Both the position numbers and the translations under genes were made by a program. Below are positions 1 to 9,037 of a stretch of DNA of 64,000 nt, piece by piece. Source of the DNA: Pseudomonas sp. JAI120 (GTDB taxonomy: Bacteria > Pseudomonadota > Gammaproteobacteria > Pseudomonadales > Pseudomonadaceae); assembly GCF_014207255.1 (NCBI RefSeq), contig NZ_JACHCZ010000007.1:186001-250000 (forward strand), written 5' to 3'. Numbering within the stretch: position 1 is the first letter of the stretch; the number at the start of each line of letters is the position of its first letter. Below the pieces are notes generated by a model. That model was given only the letters and a program-made list of their open reading frames with translations, was not told the origin of the DNA and searched no databases.

Positions 1-1
1 C

Positions 2-370
2 GCCAACAACAAGGAAAGCTGCGGGCGAATCATGGGTAACGCCACGTATATGCCTGCCGATCGCGGCTCGCTGACCCTGGGCACGCGCTTCCTGGAAAAA
101 CGCCTGGATACGGGTGTGCGTGTGCGCTACAGCTCGGGCAACGGCGAAAACCTCGATCAGCAGGGCTACGAGCTGATGGATCAGGCGATGTGGCCCAAGT
201 ACACGCTCTATGACCTGTACGCCAGTTACTGGATGACCGATCAACTGAACATTGCACTGGCGTTGGAAAACGCCACCGATGAAGCCTATTTCGTCGCCAT
301 GGGCGACGCCAACAACCTCAGCCTGGCGCGCGGGCGAACCCTGAGCGGCATGCTGGAATACAAATTCTGA
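2..370 (+). CDS. hasR: TonB-dependent haem/haemophore receptor HasR, C-terminal end (partial)
   Basis: Only the last about 122 codons are inside the window; the gene begins upstream. The visible part has the alternating aromatic/polar pattern of the final strands of an outer-membrane beta-barrel, with a Y-x-S-Y-W turn, an ENATDEAYF segment common near the end of TonB receptors, and a C-terminal phenylalanine (LEYKF) needed for barrel assembly. TonB receptors of this type import haem delivered by a haemophore, and the gene directly downstream encodes HasA, so HasR is the natural reading. The name comes mainly from context, because the plug and TonB box are outside the window. Confidence 0.8.
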   Translation, partial: ANNKESCGRIMGNATYMPADRGSLTLGTRFLEKRLDTGVRVRYSSGNGENLDQQGYELMDQAMWPKYTLYDLYASYWMTDQLNIALALENATDEAYFVAMGDANNLSLARGRTLSGMLEYKF

Positions 371-398
371 TCAGTGTGCCCAGGCAGCTGATCAACGG

Positions 399-420
399 TT
401 TTGCCCATGGGTGGGCAAAA
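399..420 (+). promoter_or_regulatory. Intercistronic hairpin between hasR and hasA
   Basis: A perfect 9-bp stem (TTTTGCCCA / TGGGCAAAA) with a 4-nt loop lies between hasR and hasA. There is no T-run after it on either strand, so a full terminator is unlikely. It may act as a processing or attenuation site that lets hasA mRNA accumulate more than hasR mRNA; that role is inferred. Confidence 0.5.
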
Positions 421-473
421 AGGCGCGCCGCACCGGCGTGCTCATCAACAACGTTGTTTAACGAGGTTTAGCG

Positions 474-1094
474 ATGACTATTTCTGTTAGCTACGATTCG
501 GGCCTGGGTTCTCTGTCGGTATCGGACTACCTGAGCTCCTGGGCAGTGGGGTTCAACACGGCAGGTCACGGCACCAGTAACACGGGCGGCTTCAGCAACG
601 GCACCCTCAGCGGCGACCAGTATTCGACCCACGGCGCCAACAACTCCGAGTACGCGTTCATCGCCGACAGCGACACCAGCAATGGCCTGCACTATGTGTT
701 CAACCCATCGTTGCCCGCCAGCAGCAACCTGAACCACTACCTGTGGGGCGACCTGGATAATGTGCAACTGGGCACTGGCCTGGGCGGCGGCAATGGCAGC
801 GACTTCAGCCTGAGCGACTTCAAGGTCGCGTTCAACGGCCTCGACCTGAGCGCCGCCGAGGGTGCCGGCCGGGCAGGCAACGAAGTACAAAGCGTGATCT
901 ACGGTTTGATGCAGGGCAATACCGCCGCGCTGGAAACCGTGCTCAACAACCTGCTCGACGACTTTGGTCTGTCCACTGCCAGCACGTTCGACGAAGTGTC
1001 GGCGGGCCTGGCGGCACACGCCAGCGCAGTGTCCACCGACGTTGCTCTGGTGGGCGTGCAGGACGTGGCACAGGACTGGGCACTCGCTGCCTGA
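474..1094 (+). CDS. hasA: Haemophore HasA
   Basis: A 206-residue extracellular haem-binding protein that takes haem from host or environmental haemoproteins and passes it to HasR. The fold signature is clear: N-terminal SVSYDSGLGSLSVSDYL, the loop with His32, and Tyr74 in GLHYVF, matching the His32/Tyr75 axial ligands of the Serratia protein. Length fits the family (about 185-206). There is no Sec signal peptide; the C-terminal tail ends in hydrophobic LAA, as expected for a type I secretion substrate. The ATG at 474 follows a weak purine stretch. It is followed by the genes for its own exporter (hasDEF). Confidence 0.95.
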   Translation: MTISVSYDSGLGSLSVSDYLSSWAVGFNTAGHGTSNTGGFSNGTLSGDQYSTHGANNSEYAFIADSDTSNGLHYVFNPSLPASSNLNHYLWGDLDNVQLGTGLGGGNGSDFSLSDFKVAFNGLDLSAAEGAGRAGNEVQSVIYGLMQGNTAALETVLNNLLDDFGLSTASTFDEVSAGLAAHASAVSTDVALVGVQDVAQDWALAA

Positions 1095-1114
1095 ACCTGC
1101 TGCTGCATGAAAAA

Positions 1115-1144
1115 AGCGAATGGAAGATCGCTCTCCCATTCGCT
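1115..1144 (+). promoter_or_regulatory. Hairpin between hasA and hasD
   Basis: Nine-base inverted repeat AGCGAATGG / CCATTCGCT with a 12-nt loop, just after hasA. No T-tract follows, so it looks like an attenuator or mRNA-stabilising hairpin that would keep hasA expression above that of the transporter genes. Function is inferred from position only. Confidence 0.4.
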
Positions 1145-1268
1145 GCATTACACCGCCTTCGCCCAAGCCTTCTAACTCTTCCGGCGACGGCGGTGCCGAA
1201 TTCTGCGCAGCGTCGTATCGCCTGTCAACGCGGCGACGCTGCACGCTCAACCCCACGAGAATTCCCAG

Positions 1269-3005
1269 ATGCGCCACGCCGGTAACGAAACCCTGGCCGC
1301 CCTCACGGCCTATAAAGGTGGCTTCTTCAACATCGGCCTGTTCTCGGCGGTGATCAACCTGCTGATGCTGGCCCCGGCGTTGTACATGCTGCAGGTGTAC
1401 GACCGCGTGCTGGCCTCGGGTAATCAGATGACCCTGCTCATGCTGACGTTGATGATCCTCGGCCTGTTCGGCCTGATGGGCGCGTTGGAGTGGGTGCGCA
1501 GCCAGGTGGTCATCCGCCTCGGTACACAGATGGACATGCGCCTCAACCAGCGGGTCTACGACGCCGCATTCGAAGCGCAACTCAAGGGCGGCACCCAGGC
1601 GGCGGGCCAGGCGTTGCATGACCTGACCACCTTGCGCCAGTTCGCCACCGGCCAGGCGCTGTTCGCGTTTTTCGATGCGCCGTGGTTTCCGGTGTACCTG
1701 CTGGTGATCTTCCTGTTCCACCCCTGGCTTGGCCTGCTGGCGCTGGGCGGCGCAGTGGTGTTGATCGCGTTGGCGTGGATCAACCACCACGTCAGCCAGG
1801 CGCCGATGGCCCAGGCCAGCCAACTGTCCATCCACGCCAGCCAGCAGGCCACGGCCAACCTGCGCAATGCCGACAGCATCGAAGCCATGGGCATGCTCGC
1901 CACCTTGCGCGGGCGTTGGTTCAACCAGCACCAGGCGTTCCTCGCCGAGCAAAACCTGGCCAGTGAAAAGACTTCCGCCGTCACCGCCTGGTCCAAGGGC
2001 GTGCGCCTGGCATTGCAATCGCTGGTACTCGGCCTGGGCGCGTTGCTGGCGGTGCAGGGCGATATCACGCCGGGGATGATGATTGCCGGCTCGATCCTGA
2101 TGGGGCGGGTGCTGAGCCCCATCGACCAACTGATCGGCGTCTGGAAACAATGGGGCTCGGCGCGCCTGGCGTACGAGCGCTTGTCGCAGTTGCTGGCGGC
2201 CAACCCGGCGCGACCGCCGCGCATGAGCCTGCCGGTGCCCAAGGGCCAGTTGAGCGTCGAGCAAATCAGCGCCTGCGCCCCCGGCAGCCGTCGACCGGCG
2301 CTGGTGAACCTGGCGTTCAACCTGCCAGCGGGTGAAGTGCTCGGCGTGATCGGCCCGTCAGGCTGCGGCAAGTCCACCCTGGCGCGGGTGCTGGTGGGCG
2401 CCTGGGCACCGCTGGCCGGCAAGGTGCGGCTGGACGGCGCCGACCTGGCCCAGTGGGACAAACAGCAACTCGGCCCGCACATCGGCTACCTGCCCCAGGA
2501 CATTCAATTGTTCGCCGGCAGCATCGCCGAAAACATCGCGCGGTTTGCCGAGCTGGAGGCCGACAAAGTCCTCGCTGCCGCGCAAATGGCCGGCGTGCAT
2601 GAACTGATTCTGCAACTGCCCCAAGGCTACGACACGCAATTGGGGGAGGGCGGTGCGGGGTTGTCCGGCGGGCAAAAGCAACGCGTGGCCCTGGCCCGAG
2701 CGCTGTACGGCCTGCCGGCGTTGATCGTGCTGGACGAGCCCAACGCCAACCTCGACGAAGTGGGTGAGCAAACCCTGCTCCAGGCGATCACCCAGCTTAA
2801 GCAGCAGCGCCGCACGGTGATCCTGATTACCCACAAAGCCAATGTGCTGAGCCTGACCGACCAGTTGCTGATCCTCAAGGACGGCCAGTTGCAGGCCTTT
2901 GGTCCTACGGCGCGGGTGTTGGAAGCACGGCAGAAAGCCGCAGCGCCCAAGCCGGTGTCGACCCTGAGCATGAGCTACCGCCTCGGTGAAGGAAAACAGG
3001 CATGA
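1269..3005 (+). CDS. hasD: Type I secretion ABC transporter HasD
   Basis: A 578-residue inner-membrane ABC exporter that powers secretion of HasA. The N-terminal half (about residues 15-300) holds several hydrophobic segments of the type I secretion ABC fold. The C-terminal half is an ATPase: Walker A GPSGCGKST near residue 362, signature LSGGQKQRVALARAL near 465, and Walker B ALIVLDEP near 484 followed by the D-loop. Length and order match HasD/PrtD/AprD. There is no N-terminal C39 peptidase domain, in line with a substrate that carries a C-terminal signal. The stop overlaps the hasE start (ATGA), suggesting translational coupling. Confidence 0.93.
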   Translation: MRHAGNETLAALTAYKGGFFNIGLFSAVINLLMLAPALYMLQVYDRVLASGNQMTLLMLTLMILGLFGLMGALEWVRSQVVIRLGTQMDMRLNQRVYDAAFEAQLKGGTQAAGQALHDLTTLRQFATGQALFAFFDAPWFPVYLLVIFLFHPWLGLLALGGAVVLIALAWINHHVSQAPMAQASQLSIHASQQATANLRNADSIEAMGMLATLRGRWFNQHQAFLAEQNLASEKTSAVTAWSKGVRLALQSLVLGLGALLAVQGDITPGMMIAGSILMGRVLSPIDQLIGVWKQWGSARLAYERLSQLLAANPARPPRMSLPVPKGQLSVEQISACAPGSRRPALVNLAFNLPAGEVLGVIGPSGCGKSTLARVLVGAWAPLAGKVRLDGADLAQWDKQQLGPHIGYLPQDIQLFAGSIAENIARFAELEADKVLAAAQMAGVHELILQLPQGYDTQLGEGGAGLSGGQKQRVALARALYGLPALIVLDEPNANLDEVGEQTLLQAITQLKQQRRTVILITHKANVLSLTDQLLILKDGQLQAFGPTARVLEARQKAAAPKPVSTLSMSYRLGEGKQA

Positions 3006-4327
3006 GCATGAGTAAACCGGTGCTGGTCAGCGACCGCCCTCACACGGTGTTGGCGCTGGATGACAAACAATATTCGCGCTTGGGCTGGTGGCTGGTGCTC
3101 GGTGGCTTTGCCGGATTTATCGGCTGGGCCGCGTTGGCGCCGCTGGACAAAGGCGTGGCGGTGTCGGGCAAGGTCATGGTCTCTGGCCATCGCAAGACCG
3201 TGCAGCATCCTGCCGGTGGCATCGTCGAGCGCATCGAGGTGCGTGACGGTGATGTGGTCAACGCCGGCCAGGTGCTGCTGCGCTTGAAGGAAACGCCCTT
3301 GCGCGGGCAGATGCAGTCGCTGCGCAGCCAGTACCTGGCGTCTCTCGCCAGTGAGGCGCGCTTGAGTGCGGAAAGCGAAGGTTTGCCCGCCATTGCATTC
3401 GGCCCTGAATTGCTGAATGAACCTGAGGCAGCCAACACCCTGAATCTGCAACGGCAACTGTTCACCAGCCGCGCCCAGGCGCTGGCCACCGAGCAACAAG
3501 GCCTGCGCGAAACCATCGCCGGGGCCGAGGCGCAGTTGCGTGGCACGCGGGATTCCCAAGCGAGCAAGGTGCAGCAACGCGCGGCGTTGAATGAGCAACT
3601 GCAAGGCCTGCGCGAGTTGGCGCGCGACGGCTATATCCCGCGCAATCGCCTGCTCGACAGCGAGCGCCTGTACGCCCAGGTCGACGGCGCGATTGCCGAA
3701 GACTACGGGCGCATCGGCCAGTTGCAGCGCCAGGTTTTGGAGCTGCGCCTGCGCATCCGCCAGCTCGGCGAAGACTTCCAGAAAGACTTGCGTGGCCAGT
3801 TGGCCGAAACCCGCACCCGCAGCGACGACCTGCGCAACCGGCTGGCGTCGGCCGAGTTCGAACTGGCCAACAGCCTGGTGCGTGCGCCGGCTTCGGGGGT
3901 GGTGGTGGGGTTGGACGTGTACACCGAAGGCGGGGTGATCAAGCCCGGCCAGGCGCTGATGGACATCGTGCCCCAGGGCGAACCGCTGTGGGTGGAAGCA
4001 CGGGTGCCGGTGCAAATGATCGACAAGGTACACCCAGGTTTGCCGGTAGAACTGCTGTTCTCGGCCTTCAACCAGGCCACCACCCCGCGGGTAGCCGGTG
4101 AGGTGACGCTGGTCTCCGCCGACCGCCAGGTCGATGAGCGCACCGACGAGCCTTATTACACCGTGCGCGTCCAGGTCAGTGCGGCGAGCATGCAACAACT
4201 GGACGGCATGCAGATTCGCCCCGGCATGCCGGTGGAAACCTTCGTCAAGACCGGTGAACGTTCGATGCTCAATTACCTGTTCAAACCTTTGTTGGATCGT
4301 ACCCACATGGCCCTGGTGGAAGAATGA
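3002..4327 (+). CDS. hasE: Type I secretion membrane fusion protein HasE
   Basis: A 441-residue HlyD/PrtE-type periplasmic adaptor that bridges the ABC pump to the outer-membrane channel. One transmembrane helix lies near residues 27-48 after a short cytoplasmic N-terminus. Then come a lipoyl/barrel-sandwich half-motif (KTVQHPAGGIVERIEV), a long coiled-coil region (about 100-280), and the second half-motif near RAPASGVVVGLDVYTEGG. The C-terminal beta-barrel region ends in GMPVETFVKTGERS, a motif typical of this family. It overlaps hasD and hasF by 4 bp each, so hasDEF are probably translated as a coupled unit. Confidence 0.93.
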   Translation: MSMSKPVLVSDRPHTVLALDDKQYSRLGWWLVLGGFAGFIGWAALAPLDKGVAVSGKVMVSGHRKTVQHPAGGIVERIEVRDGDVVNAGQVLLRLKETPLRGQMQSLRSQYLASLASEARLSAESEGLPAIAFGPELLNEPEAANTLNLQRQLFTSRAQALATEQQGLRETIAGAEAQLRGTRDSQASKVQQRAALNEQLQGLRELARDGYIPRNRLLDSERLYAQVDGAIAEDYGRIGQLQRQVLELRLRIRQLGEDFQKDLRGQLAETRTRSDDLRNRLASAEFELANSLVRAPASGVVVGLDVYTEGGVIKPGQALMDIVPQGEPLWVEARVPVQMIDKVHPGLPVELLFSAFNQATTPRVAGEVTLVSADRQVDERTDEPYYTVRVQVSAASMQQLDGMQIRPGMPVETFVKTGERSMLNYLFKPLLDRTHMALVEE

Positions 4328-5652
4328 AGGCGCTGTTTTTTACCCTGTGCCTGAGCGTTACACCGGCGGCGCATGCCTTGGGTTTGCTCGACGCCTACGA
4401 CCTTGCCCTACGCAATGACCCGACCTTTCAGGCAGCCATCCAGGAACGTGAAGCCGGCGAAGAGAACCGCGTGATCGGCCGTGCAGCGTTATTGCCGAAC
4501 CTGTCCTGGAGCTATAACAACTCGCGCAACGCATCCGAAGTTACCCAAAGCACCGCCGTCGGCAATGTCACCAGCGACCGTGACTACCGCAGCTATGCCT
4601 CGACCCTGACTTTGCAGCAACCGTTGCTGGATTACGAAGCCTACGCGCGCTTTCGCCAAGGCACCGCCCAGGCGCTGATGGCCGATGAACGTTTTCGCAG
4701 CAAGAGCCAGGAGTTGGCCGTGCGCGTGCTCAGCGCCTACAGCCAGGCGCTGCTGGCCCAGGAGCGCATCGAGTTGAGCCGCGCGCAGAAGCGTGCGTTT
4801 GCCGAACGCCTGCAACTCAATGATCGTTTGCTCAAAGGCGGCGAAGGCACACGCACCGATGTGCTGGAAACCCAGGCGCGCTTGAGCCTGGCCCAGGCGG
4901 AGGAAATCGAGTCGCTGGACGCCCAGGACAGCGGCTTGCGCGAGCTGGAAGCGATTGTCGGCCAACCGTTGCAGGTCGAAGAGCTGGCACCCCTGGCCCG
5001 CCAATTTGACATCCCACCCCTGGAGCCCAACCGCTTCGAGACGTGGCGTGAACTGGCCATGGCCAACAACCCCGAACTCAAGTCCCAGCACCACGCGCTG
5101 GACGTGGCCTCTTACGAAGTGGAGCGTAAACGCGCCGGCCACTTGCCCAAGGTCAGCCTGTACGCCAGCAGCCGCCAGACCAGCTCCGATTCGGAAAGCA
5201 GCTACAACCAGAAGTACGACACCAACAGCGTCGGTATCCAGGTCAGCCTGCCGTTGTTTGCCGGCGGCTCGGTGTCGGCCTCCACGCGCCAGGCGGCCAA
5301 TCAACTGTCCCAGGCCCAATACGAGCTGGACGCACACACCTCGGCGATGCTGGTGGAGCTGCGCAAGCAGTTCAACCTCAACACCAGTGGTGCGGCGAAA
5401 GTGCGTGCCTACGAGATGGCCGTCAGCTCCGCCACCGCGCTGGTCACTGCGACCAAAAAGAGCGTCAGCGGCGGTGAGCGGGTCAACCTCGACGTGCTCG
5501 ACGCCGAGCAACAACTGTTCACCGCCCGCCGCGACCTGGCGAATGCGCGGCATGCGTATCTGCTGGCCAGGATTCAGTTGAAGTATTACGCGGGGTTGCT
5601 GAGTGAGCAGGACTTGCGGGCGTTGGCGGGGTATTTCCAGCCGTCGGCATGA
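4324..5652 (+). CDS. hasF: TolC-family outer-membrane channel HasF
   Basis: A 442-residue outer-membrane efflux protein that completes the HasDEF type I secretion channel. It has a cleavable signal peptide (about residues 1-18, ending near AHA). Two repeats of long helical segments with heptad-like spacing follow, with the characteristic L-x-A-Y-DLALRNDP start and a SERxNLDVLDAEQQL-type motif near residue 385. Length suits AprF/TolC proteins. In Serratia the channel gene lies elsewhere, whereas Pseudomonas has-type and apr-type operons carry it. No hasB (TonB-like) gene follows; the operon ends in a terminator 9 bp downstream. Confidence 0.92.
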   Translation: MKALFFTLCLSVTPAAHALGLLDAYDLALRNDPTFQAAIQEREAGEENRVIGRAALLPNLSWSYNNSRNASEVTQSTAVGNVTSDRDYRSYASTLTLQQPLLDYEAYARFRQGTAQALMADERFRSKSQELAVRVLSAYSQALLAQERIELSRAQKRAFAERLQLNDRLLKGGEGTRTDVLETQARLSLAQAEEIESLDAQDSGLRELEAIVGQPLQVEELAPLARQFDIPPLEPNRFETWRELAMANNPELKSQHHALDVASYEVERKRAGHLPKVSLYASSRQTSSDSESSYNQKYDTNSVGIQVSLPLFAGGSVSASTRQAANQLSQAQYELDAHTSAMLVELRKQFNLNTSGAAKVRAYEMAVSSATALVTATKKSVSGGERVNLDVLDAEQQLFTARRDLANARHAYLLARIQLKYYAGLLSEQDLRALAGYFQPSA

Positions 5653-5660
5653 GTGGTTAC

Positions 5661-5684
5661 AACCCGGCATTCGCCGGGTTTTTT
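5661..5684 (+). terminator. Rho-independent terminator of the has operon
   Basis: An 8-bp GC-rich stem (AACCCGGC / GCCGGGTT) with a 4-nt loop runs straight into a T-run, 9 bp after the hasF stop codon. Confidence 0.9.
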
Positions 5685-5787
5685 GTCGTTACTAATCTGT
5701 GAAACAGCTTCGAGACCATGGAGCCGGTTGTCGGGTGGCAGGGGGAAATTGTTACCTGGCGGAAAATAACCTAACGGATGGGTTACG

Positions 5788-6216
5788 ATGAAAGTAGGTG
5801 CTTACAAGGGGTATGTCATCTCGGTGTTTATCAGGGACGAGCATTGCCCGCCTCATGTACATGTCAGGGGGAATGCATGGGATGCGCGTTTTCGTTTCAG
5901 CTTTCTGAATGGGCAAGTGGAGTTGTGGGATGTGAATCCAGAAAGACGACGCCCACCAGAGTCGGTCCTCAAAGAACTCCGCCAGACCCTGATGCAGCCG
6001 CATTACTTGGCACGGGCACGAAGGATCTGGTGGGAGAAACTGCAAACGGTTTGTCTGGAGAACCATTCTTGGGACTGGGATGCCGACGAACTGGTGCCGG
6101 GTTTAGTCATTCGGCGTGGTGTCTATGTGATCGCCAATGCTCGGCACGATGCAGCGGGGCAGTTGACTATTTTGAATCTGGTGAGGGCGCCAGGTTACGT
6201 GGAGATTGAGCTATGA
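5788..6216 (+). CDS. DUF4160 family protein (possible toxin-like partner)
   Basis: A 142-residue protein with the DUF4160 signature near its N-terminus: a short beta-rich segment then EHCPPHVHVRG, where the two histidines and one Asp/Glu are the conserved polar residues. The family normally stops after about 80-100 residues; here a further C-terminal part (about 70-142) contains a tryptophan-rich stretch (RIWWEKLQ, SWDWDAD). The next gene, a DUF2442 protein, overlaps by 4 bp. DUF4160-DUF2442 pairs are common on bacterial chromosomes and plasmids and look like toxin-antitoxin modules, but I know of no firm activity for this pair. AT content is higher than in the neighbours. Confidence 0.75.
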   Translation: MKVGAYKGYVISVFIRDEHCPPHVHVRGNAWDARFRFSFLNGQVELWDVNPERRRPPESVLKELRQTLMQPHYLARARRIWWEKLQTVCLENHSWDWDADELVPGLVIRRGVYVIANARHDAAGQLTILNLVRAPGYVEIEL

Positions 6217-6683
6217 AAAAAATTGTAAAAGCCAAAGTCGTGCCTTATGTACCGCTTACTGAAGCTGATATTGACAAGGCAATAGCCCGTGGTCGCAAGT
6301 TGAAGCGCTTGTATGCCAACGCCAGTTCTGTGCGTTATGTAGACGACTGCATTTCCATCGGTTTCAGCGACGGTAGTCGCGTCATGCTGCCGGTGGCAGG
6401 CCTGCCGGAGTTCGAAGGGTTTTCCTTGCAGGATTTCCAACAGCTGGAAGTCGGTTTTGGCGGCAAGGCGCTTTGCTGTGAGGCTCAGGATCTGGATGTT
6501 TCGATCACGGGCCTGATCGCCACAAGCCAGCCGCTGATGGACCTGGCCACCAGCCTGGTAGCCTCACGCAACGGTCGCAAGAGCAGCGCCGCCAAATCCG
6601 CCGCCGCCCGCGCCAATGGCAAGAAGGGCGGCCGGCCACGCAAGAAGGAACCTGAGGACGTTGAATTACCGCCGGGTCAATAA
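6213..6683 (+). CDS. DUF2442 family protein (possible antitoxin-like partner)
   Basis: A 156-residue protein. Residues about 40-105 show the DUF2442 pattern (ISIGFSDGSRVMLPV, LPEF, then L-x-x-F-x-x-GFGG and a SITGLI segment), a small fold often encoded beside DUF4160. The C-terminal 45 residues are rich in Ala, Lys and Arg and include GKKGGRPRKK, an AT-hook-like basic tail that could bind DNA, as would suit an autoregulating antitoxin. The ATGA overlap with the gene before indicates coupled translation. Its 3' end overlaps the convergent trmA by 18 bp. The antitoxin role is inference. Confidence 0.75.
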   Translation: MKKIVKAKVVPYVPLTEADIDKAIARGRKLKRLYANASSVRYVDDCISIGFSDGSRVMLPVAGLPEFEGFSLQDFQQLEVGFGGKALCCEAQDLDVSITGLIATSQPLMDLATSLVASRNGRKSSAAKSAAARANGKKGGRPRKKEPEDVELPPGQ

Positions 6684-7745
6684 CACCCCGGATTCCATAT
6701 GGTGCGTCCACGGGAACTGGTCAAACATCGCACACTGGGTAATGCGGTGGGTGTCATGCAGTTGCGCAATGTTCGCCGCCAGCGTCTCCGGGTTGCAGGA
6801 GATGTACAGGATGTTGTCGAAGCGCCGGGTCAGTTCGCAGGTGTCCGGGTCCATGCCGGCGCGGGGCGGGTCGACGAACACGCTACCGAATTCGTAGCTC
6901 TTCAGGTCGATGCCGTGCAGGCGGCGGAACGGGCGCACTTCATTCAGCGCTTCGGTGAGCTCTTCGGCGGAGAGGCGCACCAGGGTGACGTTATCCACCG
7001 CGTTTTCATCGAGGTTGCTCAGGGCCGCATTCACTGAGGTCTTGCTGATCTCGGTAGCCAGCACTTTACGCACTCGGGTGGCCAGCGGCAGGGTGAAGTT
7101 GCCGTTGCCGCAATACAGCTCCAGCAAGTCATCCGGGCGATCGCCCAAGGCTTCATATGCCCAGTTGAGCATCCTCTGGTTCACCGTGCCGTTGGGCTGG
7201 GTGAACGCGCCTTCGGGTTGGCGGTAGCTGAAGGTGCGGCCGCCCACGTCGAGTTTTTCCACCACGTAATCGTGGCCGATCACATCGCGCTTGCCCTTGG
7301 AGCGGCCGATGATGCTGACATTCAAATCAGCCGCCAGCTTATTCGCCGCGGTGTGCCAGTGTTCGTCCAGCGGGCGGTGATAACACAGGGTGATCATCGC
7401 GTCGCCGGCCAGGGTGGTGAGGAACTCCACCTGGAACAGCTTGTGGCTCAGGGCGGCGCTGGCTTGCCAGGCGGCCTTGAGCTGGGGCATCAACTGGTTG
7501 ATGCGAGTGCTGGCGATGGGGAATTCTTCGATCAGGATCGGCGTGCGTTTGTCGTCCTGGGAAAACATCGCGTAGTGGCGTTCACCGTCTTCGCGCCACA
7601 GGCGGAACTCCGCCCGCAGGCGGAAGTTCTGCAGCGGCGACTCGAAAACCTGCGGCTCGGGTGCGTCGAACGGTGCCAGCAGGTCACGCAAACGCGTGAC
7701 CTTGTCTTGCAGTTGAGCGGTGTAGCGTGCGGCGTCAAAAGTCAT
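6666..7745 (-). CDS. trmA: tRNA (uracil-5-)-methyltransferase TrmA
   Basis: A 359-residue SAM-dependent enzyme that makes ribothymidine (m5U54) in the T-loop of tRNA. The SAM-binding motif ELYCGNGNFTLPLA is near residue 210, and VFVDPPRAG is near 285. The catalytic nucleophile is Cys317 in ISCNP and the general base is Glu351 in HHMESG, equivalent to Cys324/Glu358 of the 366-residue E. coli enzyme. There is no N-terminal TRAM domain, which separates it from RlmD/RumA. The start overlaps the stop of the upstream purine permease gene by 4 bp, so the two are probably co-transcribed. Confidence 0.95.
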   Translation of the reverse strand: MTFDAARYTAQLQDKVTRLRDLLAPFDAPEPQVFESPLQNFRLRAEFRLWREDGERHYAMFSQDDKRTPILIEEFPIASTRINQLMPQLKAAWQASAALSHKLFQVEFLTTLAGDAMITLCYHRPLDEHWHTAANKLAADLNVSIIGRSKGKRDVIGHDYVVEKLDVGGRTFSYRQPEGAFTQPNGTVNQRMLNWAYEALGDRPDDLLELYCGNGNFTLPLATRVRKVLATEISKTSVNAALSNLDENAVDNVTLVRLSAEELTEALNEVRPFRRLHGIDLKSYEFGSVFVDPPRAGMDPDTCELTRRFDNILYISCNPETLAANIAQLHDTHRITQCAMFDQFPWTHHMESGVLLTRR

Positions 7746-9037
7746 GCGTTGAACCAGCCCAGCTTGATCACAAACAGAATCGACAGAATCACCAGTGCCG
7801 GATTGAGCTCACGGTAGCGGCCCGAAAGCAGCTTGATGGCGGTCCAGGCGATGAAACCGAAGGCAATGCCGTTGGCGATGGAGTATGTGAAGGGCATCGC
7901 CAGGGCGGTGATCACCACTGGCGCTGCAACGGTAATGTCATCCCAGTCGATTTCGGCCAGGCCTGAGGTCATCAATACAGCGACGAACAGCAGCGCCGGC
8001 GCGGTAGCAAAGGCCGGTACGCTGGCGGCCAGCGGCGAGAAGAACAGCGCCAGCAGGAACAGGATTGCGACCACGATGGCGGTCAAGCCGGTACGGCCAC
8101 CGGCGCTCACGCCCGCAGCGGATTCGATGTAACTGGTGGTGGTCGACGTGCCCAGCAGCGAACCGGCCATGGCGGCGGTACTGTCGGCGATCAGCGCACG
8201 GCCCATTTTCGGCATGTGGCCGTCCTTGCCCATCAGCCCGGCGCGCTTGGCCACGCCGATCAGGGTGCCGGAGTTGTCGAACAGGTCAACGAACAGGAAG
8301 GCGAAGATCACGCTGACCAGGCCGATGTCCAGCGCGCCCTTGATATCCAGCTGCAGGAAGGTAGGGGCCAGGGACGGTGGCATCGACATCACGCCACCGA
8401 ACTCGGTGACACCCAGCAGGATGGAGACGATGGTCACCGCCAGGATGCCGATCAGCACCGCACCACGTACGGCCAGGGCTTCCAGCGCAACGATCAGCAT
8501 GAAACCGAGGATGGCCAGGATAGGCGCTGGTTTGGTCAGGTCGCCCATGCCCACCAGGGTGTTCGGGTTGCCGACCACGATCCCGGCGTTGTGCAGGGCG
8601 ATCAGCGCCAGGAACAGGCCGATACCGGCGGCAATCGCCGAACGCAGGGGCAGGGGAATGCTGTTGATGATCCACTCACGGATACGGAAGATCGACAGCA
8701 GGAAGAACAGCACCGCCGAAATGAACACCGCCCCCAGCGCAACCTGCCAGGTGTGGCCCATGTGCAGAACCACGGTGTAGGTAAAGAAGGCGTTGAGGCC
8801 CATGCCCGGCGCCAGTGCGATCGGGTAGTTGGCGATCAGGCCCATTACGGTCGAACCGATGGCCGCCGCCAGGCAGGTCGCGACAAACACTGCGCCTTTG
8901 TCCATGCCGGTCTCGCCGAGGATGCTCGGGTTCACGAACAGGATGTAGGCCATGGCCAGGAATGTCGTGATGCCCGCGAGGATTTCGGTGCGCACGTTGG
9001 TGTTGTGTGCCTTGAGTTGAAACAGCTTTTCCAGCAT
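7742..9037 (-). CDS. NCS2-family purine permease (AdeP/GhxP type)
   Basis: A 431-residue inner-membrane proton symporter for a nucleobase, probably adenine or guanine/hypoxanthine, by family (COG2252). The N-terminus TNVRTEILAGITTFLAMAY and the segment ANYPIALAPGMGLNAFF are hallmarks. FDNSGTLIGVAKRAG and the loop GTSTTTSYIESAAGVSAGGRTG carry the substrate-binding acidic and polar residues. About 12-14 hydrophobic segments are visible. A clear AGGGAGC-like ribosome site precedes the ATG at 9037. Substrate cannot be fixed from the sequence. The gene leads into trmA. Confidence 0.88.
   Translation of the reverse strand: MLEKLFQLKAHNTNVRTEILAGITTFLAMAYILFVNPSILGETGMDKGAVFVATCLAAAIGSTVMGLIANYPIALAPGMGLNAFFTYTVVLHMGHTWQVALGAVFISAVLFFLLSIFRIREWIINSIPLPLRSAIAAGIGLFLALIALHNAGIVVGNPNTLVGMGDLTKPAPILAILGFMLIVALEALAVRGAVLIGILAVTIVSILLGVTEFGGVMSMPPSLAPTFLQLDIKGALDIGLVSVIFAFLFVDLFDNSGTLIGVAKRAGLMGKDGHMPKMGRALIADSTAAMAGSLLGTSTTTSYIESAAGVSAGGRTGLTAIVVAILFLLALFFSPLAASVPAFATAPALLFVAVLMTSGLAEIDWDDITVAAPVVITALAMPFTYSIANGIAFGFIAWTAIKLLSGRYRELNPALVILSILFVIKLGWFNA

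Noticed and set aside
468..2264. A 598-codon open frame antisense to hasA and hasD
   Set aside because: It runs across two well-supported genes and has the same low-complexity shadow composition.
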